From assembly GCA_946410555.1 (NCBI GenBank), contig CAMKAT010000007.1, forward strand, positions 1-52,548: a DNA stretch of 52,548 nucleotides, read 5' to 3'. Made by a program: the position numbers and the translations under genes. The DNA comes from an uncultured Caryophanales bacterium. Its GTDB lineage: Bacteria; Bacillota_I; Bacilli_A; RF39; UBA660. Numbering within the stretch: position 1 is the first letter of the stretch; each line of letters opens with the position of its first letter. The notes beneath the pieces are model-generated. The model saw nothing but the letters and a program-made list of their open reading frames with translations. It was not told where the DNA came from and searched no databases. Shown here piece by piece: positions 1-8,374 of this stretch.

Positions 1-50
1 ATAGACCCATCGATAAATAGATTATAGCATTATATTTTTTATATTTCAAT

Positions 51-79
51 AAAAAATAGATGTATAAAACATCTATTTA
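51..79 (-). terminator. Rho-independent terminator of the leftmost gene
   Basis: An inverted repeat AAATAGATG / CATCTATTT surrounds the end of the membrane-protein gene. Read on the minus strand it is followed by a run of T (the A-run at about 50-56). Confidence 0.7.
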
Positions 80-1665
80 ATTGGTACTGAAATAGTACTA
101 TTTCTAAATGTGAAGACTAAATCTACATTTGATGCTTTCATTATTTTTCTATCTACAACTATAAATGCTTTTCCATTTATATCTTTATATAATACTGTAG
201 ACTTATCTGAATAAGTATCTAATCCTACGATATAATCAATTTTAGTAAATGAATTAAAGAATTCATCCATTGTTTTAATTGATTTATAGTAATTAGACTC
301 AGCATCTAATCCACCTTCATACTCAACTACTATCATGGTTTTATTAATTAAGTTTTCAGGCTTAACTAGTTGAGTTTTAGTTTCACATTCTTTTTCGCTT
401 TTACAAATAACATACTTTTCACTATAAGCATCACTTATATAAGCTTTATTAATTTTAAATGATACTTTATTATCTTTATAAATATTTTCAGAGTACTCTT
501 CACCTAGATTTAATTTTTGTCTATTGTTATCAACATCTAGGTTTATTCCTCTTGCTGCGAATTTCTCATAATCTACTGAGAAGTTATCATCAGTGTCATT
601 AAAATCTTTAAATACATTTAAATTAAAATTATTAACATTCATTGAATCAGGTATTTCAAATATTAATATACCAGTTAAGAATTCATCAGTTGGTATTACT
701 TTTCCAGATTCGATATATGATCCTAAATCATTAAAAGCATTTTGGAAGAATGATATTGGTCTATATGATAATCTTCCAGTTTTTAATAAAAATGTATTTG
801 GATCATAAGTTTTTTCTAATTTAGTTAAGTTTTTCATACTTAAATTAACTATTACATATTTGTAGTTTTGTTTAAGTCTATTTCCATTCAAATCTCTAGC
901 TGTTATATAAGTATTATTAACAGCATAATATACTCCATTTACCGTAGTAATTTGAGACTTAGCAATTGTATGTCTATCTTTATATACGTTATATCCTAAG
1001 TATATTCCTCCGATTAATATTACTATGATAGTAAATACTGATATATAGAATACATTTTCAAGGAAAACATATCTAAGTTCACGAATTGTTTTTCTTATTT
1101 TTCTTATATACTTATAATTGTTTTGACCAATTAAGACTTCGAATTCTTCTGAGTCTTTATCAGTTATTTCTAATTCTTTAATATCTTTTGAGAAGTTAAA
1201 TTGTTTAATGTTAAATCCAATACTTCTTATTAATGAAACTCCAATAACGGGGATAGATAATATAAGAATAATAGTACTTATATCTCTGATAAGTCCTAAT
1301 TCATCCATAGATAGTTCTACTTGGCTTAATCTTGTTAATTGATTAGATAAGTAATAGAATCCCAGGATAGTAAATAGATAATAACCTATAACTACTGAAT
1401 AGAATCTTAAGTCTTTCTTTCTTACTTTAAATAACCAATAAATAAGACCAACAGCTATAAGTCCAATAAAAGCTATAAAAAAGACAGGTGATTTTGCATA
1501 ATTAGCAGCACTTATATATGTAAATACATTTGATCCAATCAAACTTTTGGATAAGCCTCTGATTTGATTCGCATTATACATTATAAAGATTGATGTAAGA
1601 AATATAACTACATGAAATGCTTTAAAATGCTTAATTATAAAAGCAAATGGTTTTCTAAAAACCAA
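73..1665 (-). CDS. Polytopic membrane protein with extracytoplasmic C-terminal domain
   Basis: Not recognised as a named family. About 530 residues. The first 230 hold about five hydrophobic segments (roughly residues 17-33, 63-82, 91-110, 130-150 and 205-230). The C-terminal 300 residues look extracytoplasmic and contain a stretch (YKYVIVNLSMKNLTK) resembling DUF4352-type beta-sandwich domains; this is only a resemblance. Start choice: an in-frame GTG at 1674 overlaps the AAGGAGG ribosome-binding site and is too close, so TTG at 1665, eight bases downstream of the site, is preferred. Monocistronic, ending at a hairpin. An envelope role is inference from topology. Confidence 0.7.
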   Translation of the reverse strand: MVFRKPFAFIIKHFKAFHVVIFLTSIFIMYNANQIRGLSKSLIGSNVFTYISAANYAKSPVFFIAFIGLIAVGLIYWLFKVRKKDLRFYSVVIGYYLFTILGFYYLSNQLTRLSQVELSMDELGLIRDISTIILILSIPVIGVSLIRSIGFNIKQFNFSKDIKELEITDKDSEEFEVLIGQNNYKYIRKIRKTIRELRYVFLENVFYISVFTIIVILIGGIYLGYNVYKDRHTIAKSQITTVNGVYYAVNNTYITARDLNGNRLKQNYKYVIVNLSMKNLTKLEKTYDPNTFLLKTGRLSYRPISFFQNAFNDLGSYIESGKVIPTDEFLTGILIFEIPDSMNVNNFNLNVFKDFNDTDDNFSVDYEKFAARGINLDVDNNRQKLNLGEEYSENIYKDNKVSFKINKAYISDAYSEKYVICKSEKECETKTQLVKPENLINKTMIVVEYEGGLDAESNYYKSIKTMDEFFNSFTKIDYIVGLDTYSDKSTVLYKDINGKAFIVVDRKIMKASNVDLVFTFRNSTISVPIK

Positions 1666-1733
1666 ACGAACCACCTCCTTATTTATTCTTAATATAATTA
1701 TATCATTTTATATTTTAAAGTCATAATAATATA

Positions 1734-2795
1734 CTAAAAAACATAAATTTGTGATGAATAATGGAATTGCCACTCCATTGATTCTACCAACTTATTAATT
1801 TCTTTTAAGTAATTTAACGAATAAACAACTCCATTAGATAAATAGTAAACATTTGAATCGTTACTATTAATTATTGCTTGTACATTATCCGTAAGTTTAA
1901 TTTTTATATCACTATCGTAATAATAGTAATATAGACTGCCATTATCAATTACATAGTTTATTTTATTATTTTCTTTAAATACTAAATCGTTATATTTAAA
2001 TTGATTAATTGGTTTTTCTGTTTTAATTCCATCAAAGTAAATAGCACCTTCAGAATTGCTAGTTTTAGAAATTGATTTTTTCTTTGGATTAATAGCATAT
2101 TGAACAGACTTATTTCTATCAAATAAATAGATTTCATCATTATATACACCTTGGAAATATGAATCATAGCTAATAGCATTCTTTAGTTTAATTGTTTGAT
2201 ATTTCTTAGTCTTAGTATTAAATATATAGATTAATTTAAATTCATTCTTTTCATCATAATTAGCAAATACAATATATTCATCTTTAGAATAACTTAGTGA
2301 GTTATCATAAGATTCTTTTTTAAGTACATTATATGTTTTATTATTTATAATATCTGTTAAACCATATCCATTCCATTCATAGTAAGTATTGGACTTATCA
2401 TATATAGAGATATCCTCATATTTAGATTGAACTTCTTTCGAATCATTATAAGTAGTTTTTAAATAATATTCTTTTTTATTATTACAAATAGTCTCAGTTT
2501 CTCCGACTTTAGTATTAATACTTATACATACTATATCATCATTAATTTCTTCATTTATATTAGTAACAAGTTTTCTTTTATTAGAATATTTATGTTCTAG
2601 AACAAAATAAAAGATATATTCGTTTTTAGTAAGTTTAAATGAATAATAATCATTTTGTTTATTATACTTTTCATTAATACTATAATCATTGAAGTTATAA
2701 TCAATTTCATAGTTAATTGGCTTATTTTTAAAATAGAAAAATAAACCTAAAAGAATAATAAATATACTTATTAAACGAATATATCTTTTTTTCAT
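1734..2795 (-). CDS. Membrane-anchored extracytoplasmic protein of unknown function
   Basis: About 353 residues. The N-terminus is basic and then hydrophobic (MKKRYIRLISIFIILLGLFF), an uncleaved anchor or signal peptide without a lipobox Cys. The rest is polar, rich in Asn, Lys and Tyr, with repeated short beta-strand-like segments (YYEWNGYGL, YIFNTKTKKYQ, YYLSNGVVYSLNY) suggestive of a propeller-like secreted domain; this is inference. A longer reading frame starts at 2894, but that start lies inside the upstream gene. ATG at 2795 has AGGAAAG before it and follows the upstream stop by one base, so the two genes are probably translationally coupled. Confidence 0.65.
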   Translation of the reverse strand: MKKRYIRLISIFIILLGLFFYFKNKPINYEIDYNFNDYSINEKYNKQNDYYSFKLTKNEYIFYFVLEHKYSNKRKLVTNINEEINDDIVCISINTKVGETETICNNKKEYYLKTTYNDSKEVQSKYEDISIYDKSNTYYEWNGYGLTDIINNKTYNVLKKESYDNSLSYSKDEYIVFANYDEKNEFKLIYIFNTKTKKYQTIKLKNAISYDSYFQGVYNDEIYLFDRNKSVQYAINPKKKSISKTSNSEGAIYFDGIKTEKPINQFKYNDLVFKENNKINYVIDNGSLYYYYYDSDIKIKLTDNVQAIINSNDSNVYYLSNGVVYSLNYLKEINKLVESMEWQFHYSSQIYVF

Positions 2796-2796
2796 C

Positions 2797-3246
2797 TTAG
2801 CTTTCCTTTTTGTTTCTCTTTGAATATTGTTTTTTGGCTTCTTCCATAAATGTTGTAATGTATGTTTCAATCTCAGGTAATGCAGCCTTATCAATATTTG
2901 AAATAGTTATTTTTTCTTTAACTGTATCAATAATAATTGTTCCCCAAATTAATCCTGCTTGAACTGTTAAATCATTATACATATCAGGAGTAACAGTTAA
3001 GTAATTATAACCATATATTAATCCTTTATGACCAATCATAATTCTTTCAGATGTTAACGCTATGATAGCAGTATCAAATAAATGCCATTTTCCTTCATTT
3101 AATTGAGCCGCGAAAGCAAATAATAATTGTTCATTTGGATTTAAATGCTTTTCAATGATTTCTGAATGTCTTTTTAATCTCCAACAAACAGTGATTGGAA
3201 ACTTCTTTTTAAAAGCTTCTACTCTTTCAAAACAAGATTCAAACAT
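2797..3246 (-). CDS. Bacterial PH-domain (YokE-like) protein
   Basis: 149 residues with no signal peptide. The central part (about 40-140) resembles the bacterial PH-like fold of YokE-type proteins: 'PNEQLLFAFAA' leading strand, 'ALTSERIMIGHKG' (the typical 'lTnkRli' strand) and a terminal helix 'EIETYITTFMEEAKKQY'. Such domains occur in cytoplasmic or membrane-associated accessory proteins with no defined catalytic role. The start has AAGGAAG upstream. The gene lies in a probable operon with the anchored protein downstream (1-base gap) and the thioredoxin-like protein upstream (14-base gap). The family assignment rests on the strand pattern only. Confidence 0.6.
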   Translation of the reverse strand: MFESCFERVEAFKKKFPITVCWRLKRHSEIIEKHLNPNEQLLFAFAAQLNEGKWHLFDTAIIALTSERIMIGHKGLIYGYNYLTVTPDMYNDLTVQAGLIWGTIIIDTVKEKITISNIDKAALPEIETYITTFMEEAKKQYSKRNKKES

Positions 3247-3260
3247 AATTACACTTCCTT

Positions 3261-4058
3261 CTATTTAATTATATTATATTCTCCTAATTTAGCAACTAGT
3301 TTATCTTCGCTTTGATATCCTAGTAAACAGTCTACTGTCTTACCTTTCTTAGTAATCATAGTTATAGGATAATCTAAACTATCTTCAGTAGTCTTTGCAA
3401 CTCCAGTAAGAGTACACTCTGCTTTAATATCTAATTTTAATTCTTTAAACTTTTTAAATTCATTTTCTGTAAATTTTTCTTTTTCAACATAATAAATGTC
3501 TACATTTTTATTAATAACAACATTATTAAATATTGGTTTATACATAGTACAATAATTACATTTGTTTTGACCAAGTACAAATACTGTATATTTATTACTA
3601 TTAATCTTTGAAATAAGATCATCAATCTTAGTAACAGTAGTATATTTTATTTCGCTTTCTAATAAAGTACCATAAAAATATTTAGAAATCATATTATTTA
3701 ATTCAGTTTCATTATAGTCTTTACTACCTGACCATACTGGTTTTGATTTATAAATTAAAACAAATCCTTCTTCTTCGATTGAATTTACTGAATTATCATT
3801 TAAGTATTCATTTACTGTATCTATAACATAATCACTTACTAAATATAAATCAAAGTCATAAGTATTATTTAAGTTTTTAAATTTTTTATTTATTGTTTTA
3901 TCAGCTTTACCCATATAAACAATACCTTCTTCAAGAGATTTTATATCTTCAAAACTGATTTCTTTATAAGATGGTTTATTTATAGTTCTAAATCCAACAA
4001 CAAGTAAAAGTATTCCGATTATACTTGCTACTAAAATTACAAATATATTATTTTTCAT
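3261..4058 (-). CDS. Membrane-anchored thioredoxin-like protein
   Basis: 265 residues. An N-terminal hydrophobic anchor (residues 4-23) puts the rest outside the membrane. The C-terminal domain (about 140-265) is thioredoxin-like: CxxC motif CNYC at 167-170 after 'YTVFVLGQNK' and a cis-proline loop 'YPIT' at 230-233. The preceding region (35-125) resembles another thioredoxin fold ('EEGIVYMGKAD...', 'LYLVSDYV') but has no CxxC. Likely an extracytoplasmic thiol-disulfide oxidoreductase or disulfide carrier; substrates are unknown. GGAGG lies five bases before the ATG. First gene of the 4058-to-1734 run. Confidence 0.7.
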   Translation of the reverse strand: MKNNIFVILVASIIGILLLVVGFRTINKPSYKEISFEDIKSLEEGIVYMGKADKTINKKFKNLNNTYDFDLYLVSDYVIDTVNEYLNDNSVNSIEEEGFVLIYKSKPVWSGSKDYNETELNNMISKYFYGTLLESEIKYTTVTKIDDLISKINSNKYTVFVLGQNKCNYCTMYKPIFNNVVINKNVDIYYVEKEKFTENEFKKFKELKLDIKAECTLTGVAKTTEDSLDYPITMITKKGKTVDCLLGYQSEDKLVAKLGEYNIIK

Positions 4059-4091
4059 AAATCCTCCATATAAAATATAATAACATAAAAA

Positions 4092-4117
4092 TAAAAAAAG
4101 AGAGTTTAAAACTCTCT
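4092..4117 (-). terminator. Terminator after DUF4176 gene
   Basis: Inverted repeat AGAGAGTTT / AAACTCTCT (4099-4117), followed on the minus strand by seven T. Confidence 0.75.
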
Positions 4118-4122
4118 AAAAA

Positions 4123-4512
4123 CTATTCAAAAGTATCTATATCCTCATTTGGAACATTAGTAATTTGCGTAGCTTGAACTGTTTGAGTATTTTGTGTAAC
4201 CGGTACAGTTTCTTTTTGATATGGAACTGTAGGTCTAGATTGAGTTGAAATACCTTGTTCAAAAGCTCTTAATTCATTAAAGAATCTTTCTTGTTCTAAA
4301 TCTTTATATCCTTCGTGTAATACTTGTAATACTTCTGTTTGATTAAAACCTACGATTTCATTTGGAGTAATAAATCCTTCTGGATAAACAACACCCATAT
4401 AGTCTACATTTTTTCCTGATGGATCTACACCATAATAACCAATAAGCATTACTTTCTTTCCTTCACCTTTAAGTAATACAACAGAACCTATAGATAAATA
4501 TTGATTATACAT
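4123..4512 (-). CDS. DUF4176-family small protein
   Basis: 129 residues. The first 85 match the DUF4176 pattern: 'YLSIGSVVLLKGEGKKVMLIGY' then 'YMGVVYPEGFI', 'FNQTEVLQVLHEGYKDLEQERF'. In other Firmicutes, genes of this family often sit beside type VII secretion (WXG100/LXG) loci, but no such gene is visible nearby. Residues 86-129 are a low-complexity Thr/Gln/Pro/Val tail (PVTQNTQTVQATQ) typical of a disordered linker. Cytosolic, as no signal peptide is present. GAGGTG precedes the ATG. Monocistronic with its own terminator. Confidence 0.7.
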   Translation of the reverse strand: MYNQYLSIGSVVLLKGEGKKVMLIGYYGVDPSGKNVDYMGVVYPEGFITPNEIVGFNQTEVLQVLHEGYKDLEQERFFNELRAFEQGISTQSRPTVPYQKETVPVTQNTQTVQATQITNVPNEDIDTFE

Positions 4513-4566
4513 ATTACACCTCTTTCAATAATAATTATATTAAAAGGTATTTATTTTTACAATAGA

Positions 4567-5325
4567 TTAAACGCAAGTATATCCACCATCAACTGGTAAA
4601 ATAACTCCGGTTACATAACTAGATTCTTCAGCACCTAAGAATATAGCGGCTGAATTTAATTCTCCTTCTTTACCATATCTACCAACTGGTACAGTTGATT
4701 GCATGTATTGAGTAAACTCAGCTGTTATTAATGTTTCATGAGTTAGCTCAGTATCAAAGTAACCAGGACAAATTGCATTAACGGTAATTCCTTCCTTAGC
4801 TAACTCTGAAGCAGCTGCCCTAGTGAAGTTAATAACTCCACCTTTAGAAGTATGATATGCAATTGTACCCATTGCCATATTTCCAACCATTCCATACATT
4901 GAAGCAATATTAATTATTCTTCCATAATGATTTTTCTTCATTATATTTCCAAAAGCACGTGTTACATAGAATACTGAATTCATATCTGTATCGATTGTGA
5001 AATCCCATTCTTCATCAGTCATATCTAATACTCCAGCATTCTTAGCTGAACCTGCACAGTTAACTAAAACATCAACTTTTCCGAAATGTGCTTCAGCTTC
5101 CTTTGCAGCAGCATTGACTTCTTCAACATTAGTAACATCACATTTTAATGGTAAACAATCAACGCCCATTGCTTTAATTTCATTAGATAATTCCTCTAAT
5201 TTTTCTAGACGTCTTGCTAGAATTACTAATGATGCTCCTTGTTTAGCATAAGCTCTTGCCATTTGTTTCCCCAAACCAGATGAAGCACCGCTTACTACTA
5301 CCACTCTTCCATTATAATTGAACAT
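4567..5325 (-). CDS. Short-chain dehydrogenase/reductase (FabG/gluconate-dehydrogenase-like)
   Basis: 252 residues of classical SDR. NAD(P)-binding motif SGASSGLG at residues 12-19, NCAG at 89-92, catalytic Ser142, Tyr157 and Lys161 (YHTSK), and the PG motif 'CPGYFDTELT'. ARR after strand 2 suggests NADP(H) preference. It reduces or oxidises a carbonyl/alcohol; the substrate cannot be read from the sequence (3-oxoacyl carriers, sugar acids and polyols are all plausible). A first ATG at 5334 overlaps the AAGGAG site, so ATG 5325 is chosen. Monocistronic. Confidence 0.85.
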   Translation of the reverse strand: MFNYNGRVVVVSGASSGLGKQMARAYAKQGASLVILARRLEKLEELSNEIKAMGVDCLPLKCDVTNVEEVNAAAKEAEAHFGKVDVLVNCAGSAKNAGVLDMTDEEWDFTIDTDMNSVFYVTRAFGNIMKKNHYGRIINIASMYGMVGNMAMGTIAYHTSKGGVINFTRAAASELAKEGITVNAICPGYFDTELTHETLITAEFTQYMQSTVPVGRYGKEGELNSAAIFLGAEESSYVTGVILPVDGGYTCV

Positions 5326-5383
5326 AAAAATCATCTCCTTATATTCATATTAGCATACAAGTTATCAACTATTTTTTTAAACA

Positions 5384-5414
5384 TTAAAAAAAATACTACT
5401 CTTTACGTAGTATT
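5384..5414 (-). terminator. Terminator after histidine phosphatase gene
   Basis: Inverted repeat AATACTAC / GTAGTATT with a seven-base loop and a run of eight T on the minus strand (5384-5391). The stop codon of the gene lies in the hairpin. Confidence 0.75.
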
Positions 5415-6049
5415 TTCATTTTTTTATTATCATTATCCCAATTTTCTATTACTCTAGCTTCACAATTTTTCATATGCTTAGTTTGAGAATACCATTCGGG
5501 GGAATAATTAAATACATTCATTTCAACTGTTTTTAAAGTAGTACCATGACTAACTAAAAGTATATTTTCATAATCATTATAATACTTTTTTAATTCTTCA
5601 AGGAACATTCTAGTTCTTATTGCTACATCCATCGGAGACTCACCCATAGGGTATTTAACATAAAATTTTCCTTCATTTTTATAAAATCTTGTAGTGTATT
5701 CAAAATAATCTGGATACATTTTTTTATTATCTTGAAGAAAGTTATCACTAAATAGTCCATATTGATGTTCAATAAGTAAGTAGTCTTCTTTTCTTATTTT
5801 TATATCAAGAATTTCATTAATGATATCACTAGTTTCTCTTGTTCTTAAATATGGACTATTAAACATAATACTTGAGTCTTTATCTAATTTGTTTTCTTCA
5901 AAGTAATCATTTAAGATTATACCTATCTCAGTTGCTTGTTCTTTTCCTTTTTCAGTTAAATAAACTTTATGATCAGGTAATTTAAGTTTATAGTTTTCAT
6001 ATGTGTTTTGCATGGATTCACCATGGCGAACTAAAAATAAATTTTTCAT
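5396..6049 (-). CDS. Histidine phosphatase family protein (phosphoglycerate-mutase-like)
   Basis: 217 residues. The N-terminal LVRHGES motif carries the phospho-acceptor His (RHG, residues 8-10) and 'LLVSHGTTLKTVEMNVF' supplies the second catalytic His; 'YLRTRETSDII' is the usual substrate-side Arg motif. The family includes phosphoglycerate mutases and small-molecule phosphatases; length and motif spacing favour a broad phosphatase. The stop of the upstream unknown gene lies two bases before its ATG, so they are co-transcribed and probably coupled. Confidence 0.85.
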   Translation of the reverse strand: MKNLFLVRHGESMQNTYENYKLKLPDHKVYLTEKGKEQATEIGIILNDYFEENKLDKDSSIMFNSPYLRTRETSDIINEILDIKIRKEDYLLIEHQYGLFSDNFLQDNKKMYPDYFEYTTRFYKNEGKFYVKYPMGESPMDVAIRTRMFLEELKKYYNDYENILLVSHGTTLKTVEMNVFNYSPEWYSQTKHMKNCEARVIENWDNDNKKMKILRKE

Positions 6050-6051
6050 AA

Positions 6052-6792
6052 TTAAATATACCTTATGTTTTTGTAGACTTTTACATTATTTGTTTTCTTT
6101 AAAAATGTTCTTTTCTTAACATCGTCATAATCTTTAGCTACATTGAATCCACTTTGTTCAATCTTAAAATGATTCATTAACAATTCATTATATCTTTCGT
6201 AATCTTCAATTAATCTTTTTTCTTCATCATTTGGAATAATATGATCTCTTAAATGTTCAATTTCTTTTTTAAGCTTTTCAATTTTTTCGTGATGATTATA
6301 GTTAGTTATATTATCTTTATAAGAACTAAATGATTTTTTATATTCTTCATCTAATTCTTTTGATAATTTTTCATCTAAGTAATCATTATATTCAGGATCA
6401 TAAACCACATTATAAAAGTTTACTTCACCAAATCTTAAATTATCATAACTATAATCTTGATAAAAATCATATAATTTATATTTATCTATATATATCTTTA
6501 TATTATTAGATTGATCATCAATTCTCAAAGTAGAATCATTTAAAAAATAATTATATGTATATTGATATATATTATATGAAACTATATCTATAAATAAGGA
6601 GGTATTTTTAAATAAAAGTAAATCTAATGTATCTTGAGGCACTTCAAGTGCAGATGTCTCTAAATTAATTAAACTCATCATATAATCATATGTTGGCTTA
6701 CCTATGTTATTCTTAAACTTATTTAATTCAAAAATAAGCTCATTTCTTGTTTTGATGTTCATTACTTTTTCTTGATTGTTAATTTCTCTCAT
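6052..6792 (-). CDS. Unknown cytoplasmic protein with C-terminal coiled coil
   Basis: 246 residues, not recognised. No signal peptide or membrane segment. Tyr/Asn/Asp-rich centre (FYQDYSYDNLRFGEVNFYNVVYD) and a helical, charged region at about 165-205 with heptad character (HHEKIEKLKKEIEHLRDHI). The AGGGG site supports the ATG at 6792; an internal Met at residue 11 is an alternative. Upstream partner of the histidine phosphatase (2-base gap), which suggests shared function but does not identify it. Confidence 0.6.
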   Translation of the reverse strand: MREINNQEKVMNIKTRNELIFELNKFKNNIGKPTYDYMMSLINLETSALEVPQDTLDLLLFKNTSLFIDIVSYNIYQYTYNYFLNDSTLRIDDQSNNIKIYIDKYKLYDFYQDYSYDNLRFGEVNFYNVVYDPEYNDYLDEKLSKELDEEYKKSFSSYKDNITNYNHHEKIEKLKKEIEHLRDHIIPNDEEKRLIEDYERYNELLMNHFKIEQSGFNVAKDYDDVKKRTFLKKTNNVKVYKNIRYI

Positions 6793-6873
6793 AAAATCCC
6801 CTACCTTCTTATATTATATTTATAGTATAACAAATTTTTTATCTTTAATGACAAAAATTATACTAAATAACAA

Positions 6874-6904
6874 TAAAAAATAGTGCTATCTTTTAGCACT
6901 ATTT
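6874..6904 (-). terminator. Terminator after the 7437-6886 gene
   Basis: Long inverted repeat AAATAGTGCTA / TAGCACTATTT with a T-run on the minus strand. Confidence 0.8.
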
Positions 6905-7437
6905 TTATAATTAACACTATCTATTATTCTTTTGATTAAACTTTTTTCTTTAGTTTTGCAAATATCATTATAAATAATTTCATTAACTGAACAATCTAAT
7001 TCATCAGGTAGATTTAACTCTAGGTTACCACTTCTATAATTATGAATAGCAACTAAATCTTTGAATTGATGCCAAGTTCTTCTGTGTTGTCTAATTAAAT
7101 CATAGTTATTATCTTGTTCTTGCTCACTTAAATTATTATAGGTTTCAAATAATAATTGATTTTCTAAGAATTTCATTTGAGCTAATCTTTCAAGATCTTC
7201 TTCATTTAAATATTTGATTTCACCATAGTCTATAATCCAATCTATGTTTCTAAAGAATTCTACTTCTTCAGGTAAATCAAATTCTGCGAAATTATATCTA
7301 TTTGAATCATCAATCACGATATAACCTTCTCCTAAACCTTTTCTCACTAAGTCTGATGAACCTACTTCACATAATTGAGGTAAGTTAATTAAATCATTAT
7401 AATGTACATAAACTTTCCCATTTTTGAAATATTTCAT
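6886..7437 (-). CDS. Unknown cytoplasmic protein
   Basis: About 183 residues, not recognised. Begins MKYFKNGKVYVHYNDL. Acidic and soluble, with 'LNEEDLERLAQMKFLENQLLFETYNNLSEQEQD' likely helical and a basic C-terminus (KTKEKSLIKRIIDSVNYKNSAKR). The open frame extends to 7476, but the earlier Met codons sit on top of the AAGGAAG motif; ATG 7437, preceded by GGGGG, is the better start. Ends in a strong terminator. No function proposed. Confidence 0.6.
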   Translation of the reverse strand: MKYFKNGKVYVHYNDLINLPQLCEVGSSDLVRKGLGEGYIVIDDSNRYNFAEFDLPEEVEFFRNIDWIIDYGEIKYLNEEDLERLAQMKFLENQLLFETYNNLSEQEQDNNYDLIRQHRRTWHQFKDLVAIHNYRSGNLELNLPDELDCSVNEIIYNDICKTKEKSLIKRIIDSVNYKNSAKR

Positions 7438-7495
7438 ATAAACCCCCATACTTCCTTGGGTGATACTATAGCACAATTGAATATTTAATGCAAAT

Positions 7496-8152
7496 TTAGG
7501 AAATTCTATAGTGAGCTACGATATCATTACGAGTTTCTAAGATATCTTCTTCATAATCTGATTGAACATCAGTATGATGTATTAAGTAAGGCACTCCTTT
7601 ATCATTTCTTTTATCTGAAATAACACCTATATGTTTTTCAAATACTATGATATCTCCACCTTGCCATTCATCAATATCATATAAATCATTAGTTAAAGTA
7701 ACAAAATATTGTTTCATATAAACATTCAAGTTACTTACTCTTCTAAAGTCTATATTTTTATCAATTTCATCAATATCATATTTACTTCGATACTTTCTTA
7801 CATCTTCATCTAGTAATTCTCTGATATCATAACCAGCATCTTTAAGACCAAAAGCTATAACATCAGTACATACTCTATACTTATCATCTGGATAACCAAA
7901 TTCATAGTATTTGCTCTTATATATAGGTTTAGTAGCTATATATGCTCTAACATTTTGGAAAAAATCAGTTTGATCATCAATTCCATCTTTATCTTTATCC
8001 ACTTTGCTTTTATAAGTTTGGATTTGAAAATCCTCGTTTTTATATTTTTTCTCATCTTTTTTATGAGGTATTATATTAAATAGATATAAAAGCACAATAA
8101 TTGAAAGTATACATATAACACTCATAATAAATAGTATTATTATTCTTTTCAT
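7496..8152 (-). CDS. DUF1287-family secreted putative cysteine hydrolase
   Basis: 218 residues. N-terminal membrane segment (residues 3-26), then an aspartate-rich 'DKDKDGIDDQTDFF' calcium-loop-like motif (52-65), then the DUF1287 core: 'DKYRVCTDVIAFGLKDAGYDIRELL' with Cys95, 'NIDFRRVSNL', 'WQGGDIIVFEKHIGVISDKRN' with His174, and 'GVPYLIHHT'. The family has an NlpC/P60-like layout, so Cys95 and His174 are likely catalytic (family knowledge plus inference). It probably acts on cell wall or an amide substrate outside the membrane. In an operon with the HRDC-like and zinc-ribbon genes upstream (2-base spacing). Confidence 0.8.
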   Translation of the reverse strand: MKRIIILFIMSVICILSIIVLLYLFNIIPHKKDEKKYKNEDFQIQTYKSKVDKDKDGIDDQTDFFQNVRAYIATKPIYKSKYYEFGYPDDKYRVCTDVIAFGLKDAGYDIRELLDEDVRKYRSKYDIDEIDKNIDFRRVSNLNVYMKQYFVTLTNDLYDIDEWQGGDIIVFEKHIGVISDKRNDKGVPYLIHHTDVQSDYEEDILETRNDIVAHYRIS

Positions 8153-8154
8153 AC

Positions 8155-8373
8155 TTACTCCTTATTTAATTCCTTAAGTATGTATATCCCATGAGTTGTT
8201 ATTTTTATTAATGGAAGAATGTTTAAGTTTCTTAATTCTTCGATAGTCTTAGGTTTGGTTTCTATTAGTCTATCTAATTCTTCATTAGAAAATATATATT
8301 GTGTTGGTATATTAAGTTCTTTAGCTCTTTTCATTCTAAAGTTTATCATCCTAAGTTTTAATTGATCGTTCAT
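8155..8373 (-). CDS. Stand-alone HRDC-like domain protein
   Basis: 72 residues that are almost entirely an HRDC-type helical domain: 'RMKRAKELNIPTQYIFSNEELDRLI' followed by 'PKTIEELRNLNILPLIKITTHGIYIL' parallels the RecQ/RNase D C-terminal domain ('iPpyvIFsd.tL..la...P.t..el..i.gv...k...yG..il'). HRDC domains bind nucleic acid or partner proteins. Usually the domain is appended to a helicase or nuclease; here it is alone. Weak GGAAAT site; one base after the stop of the upstream gene. Similarity is by pattern only. Confidence 0.65.
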   Translation of the reverse strand: MNDQLKLRMINFRMKRAKELNIPTQYIFSNEELDRLIETKPKTIEELRNLNILPLIKITTHGIYILKELNKE

Positions 8374-8374
8374 A

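Noticed and set aside
2797..2894. Longer N-terminus for the 1734 gene from a start at 2894
   Set aside because: The extension lies entirely inside the PH-domain gene; the internal ATG at 2795 has a ribosome-binding site and begins the membrane anchor.
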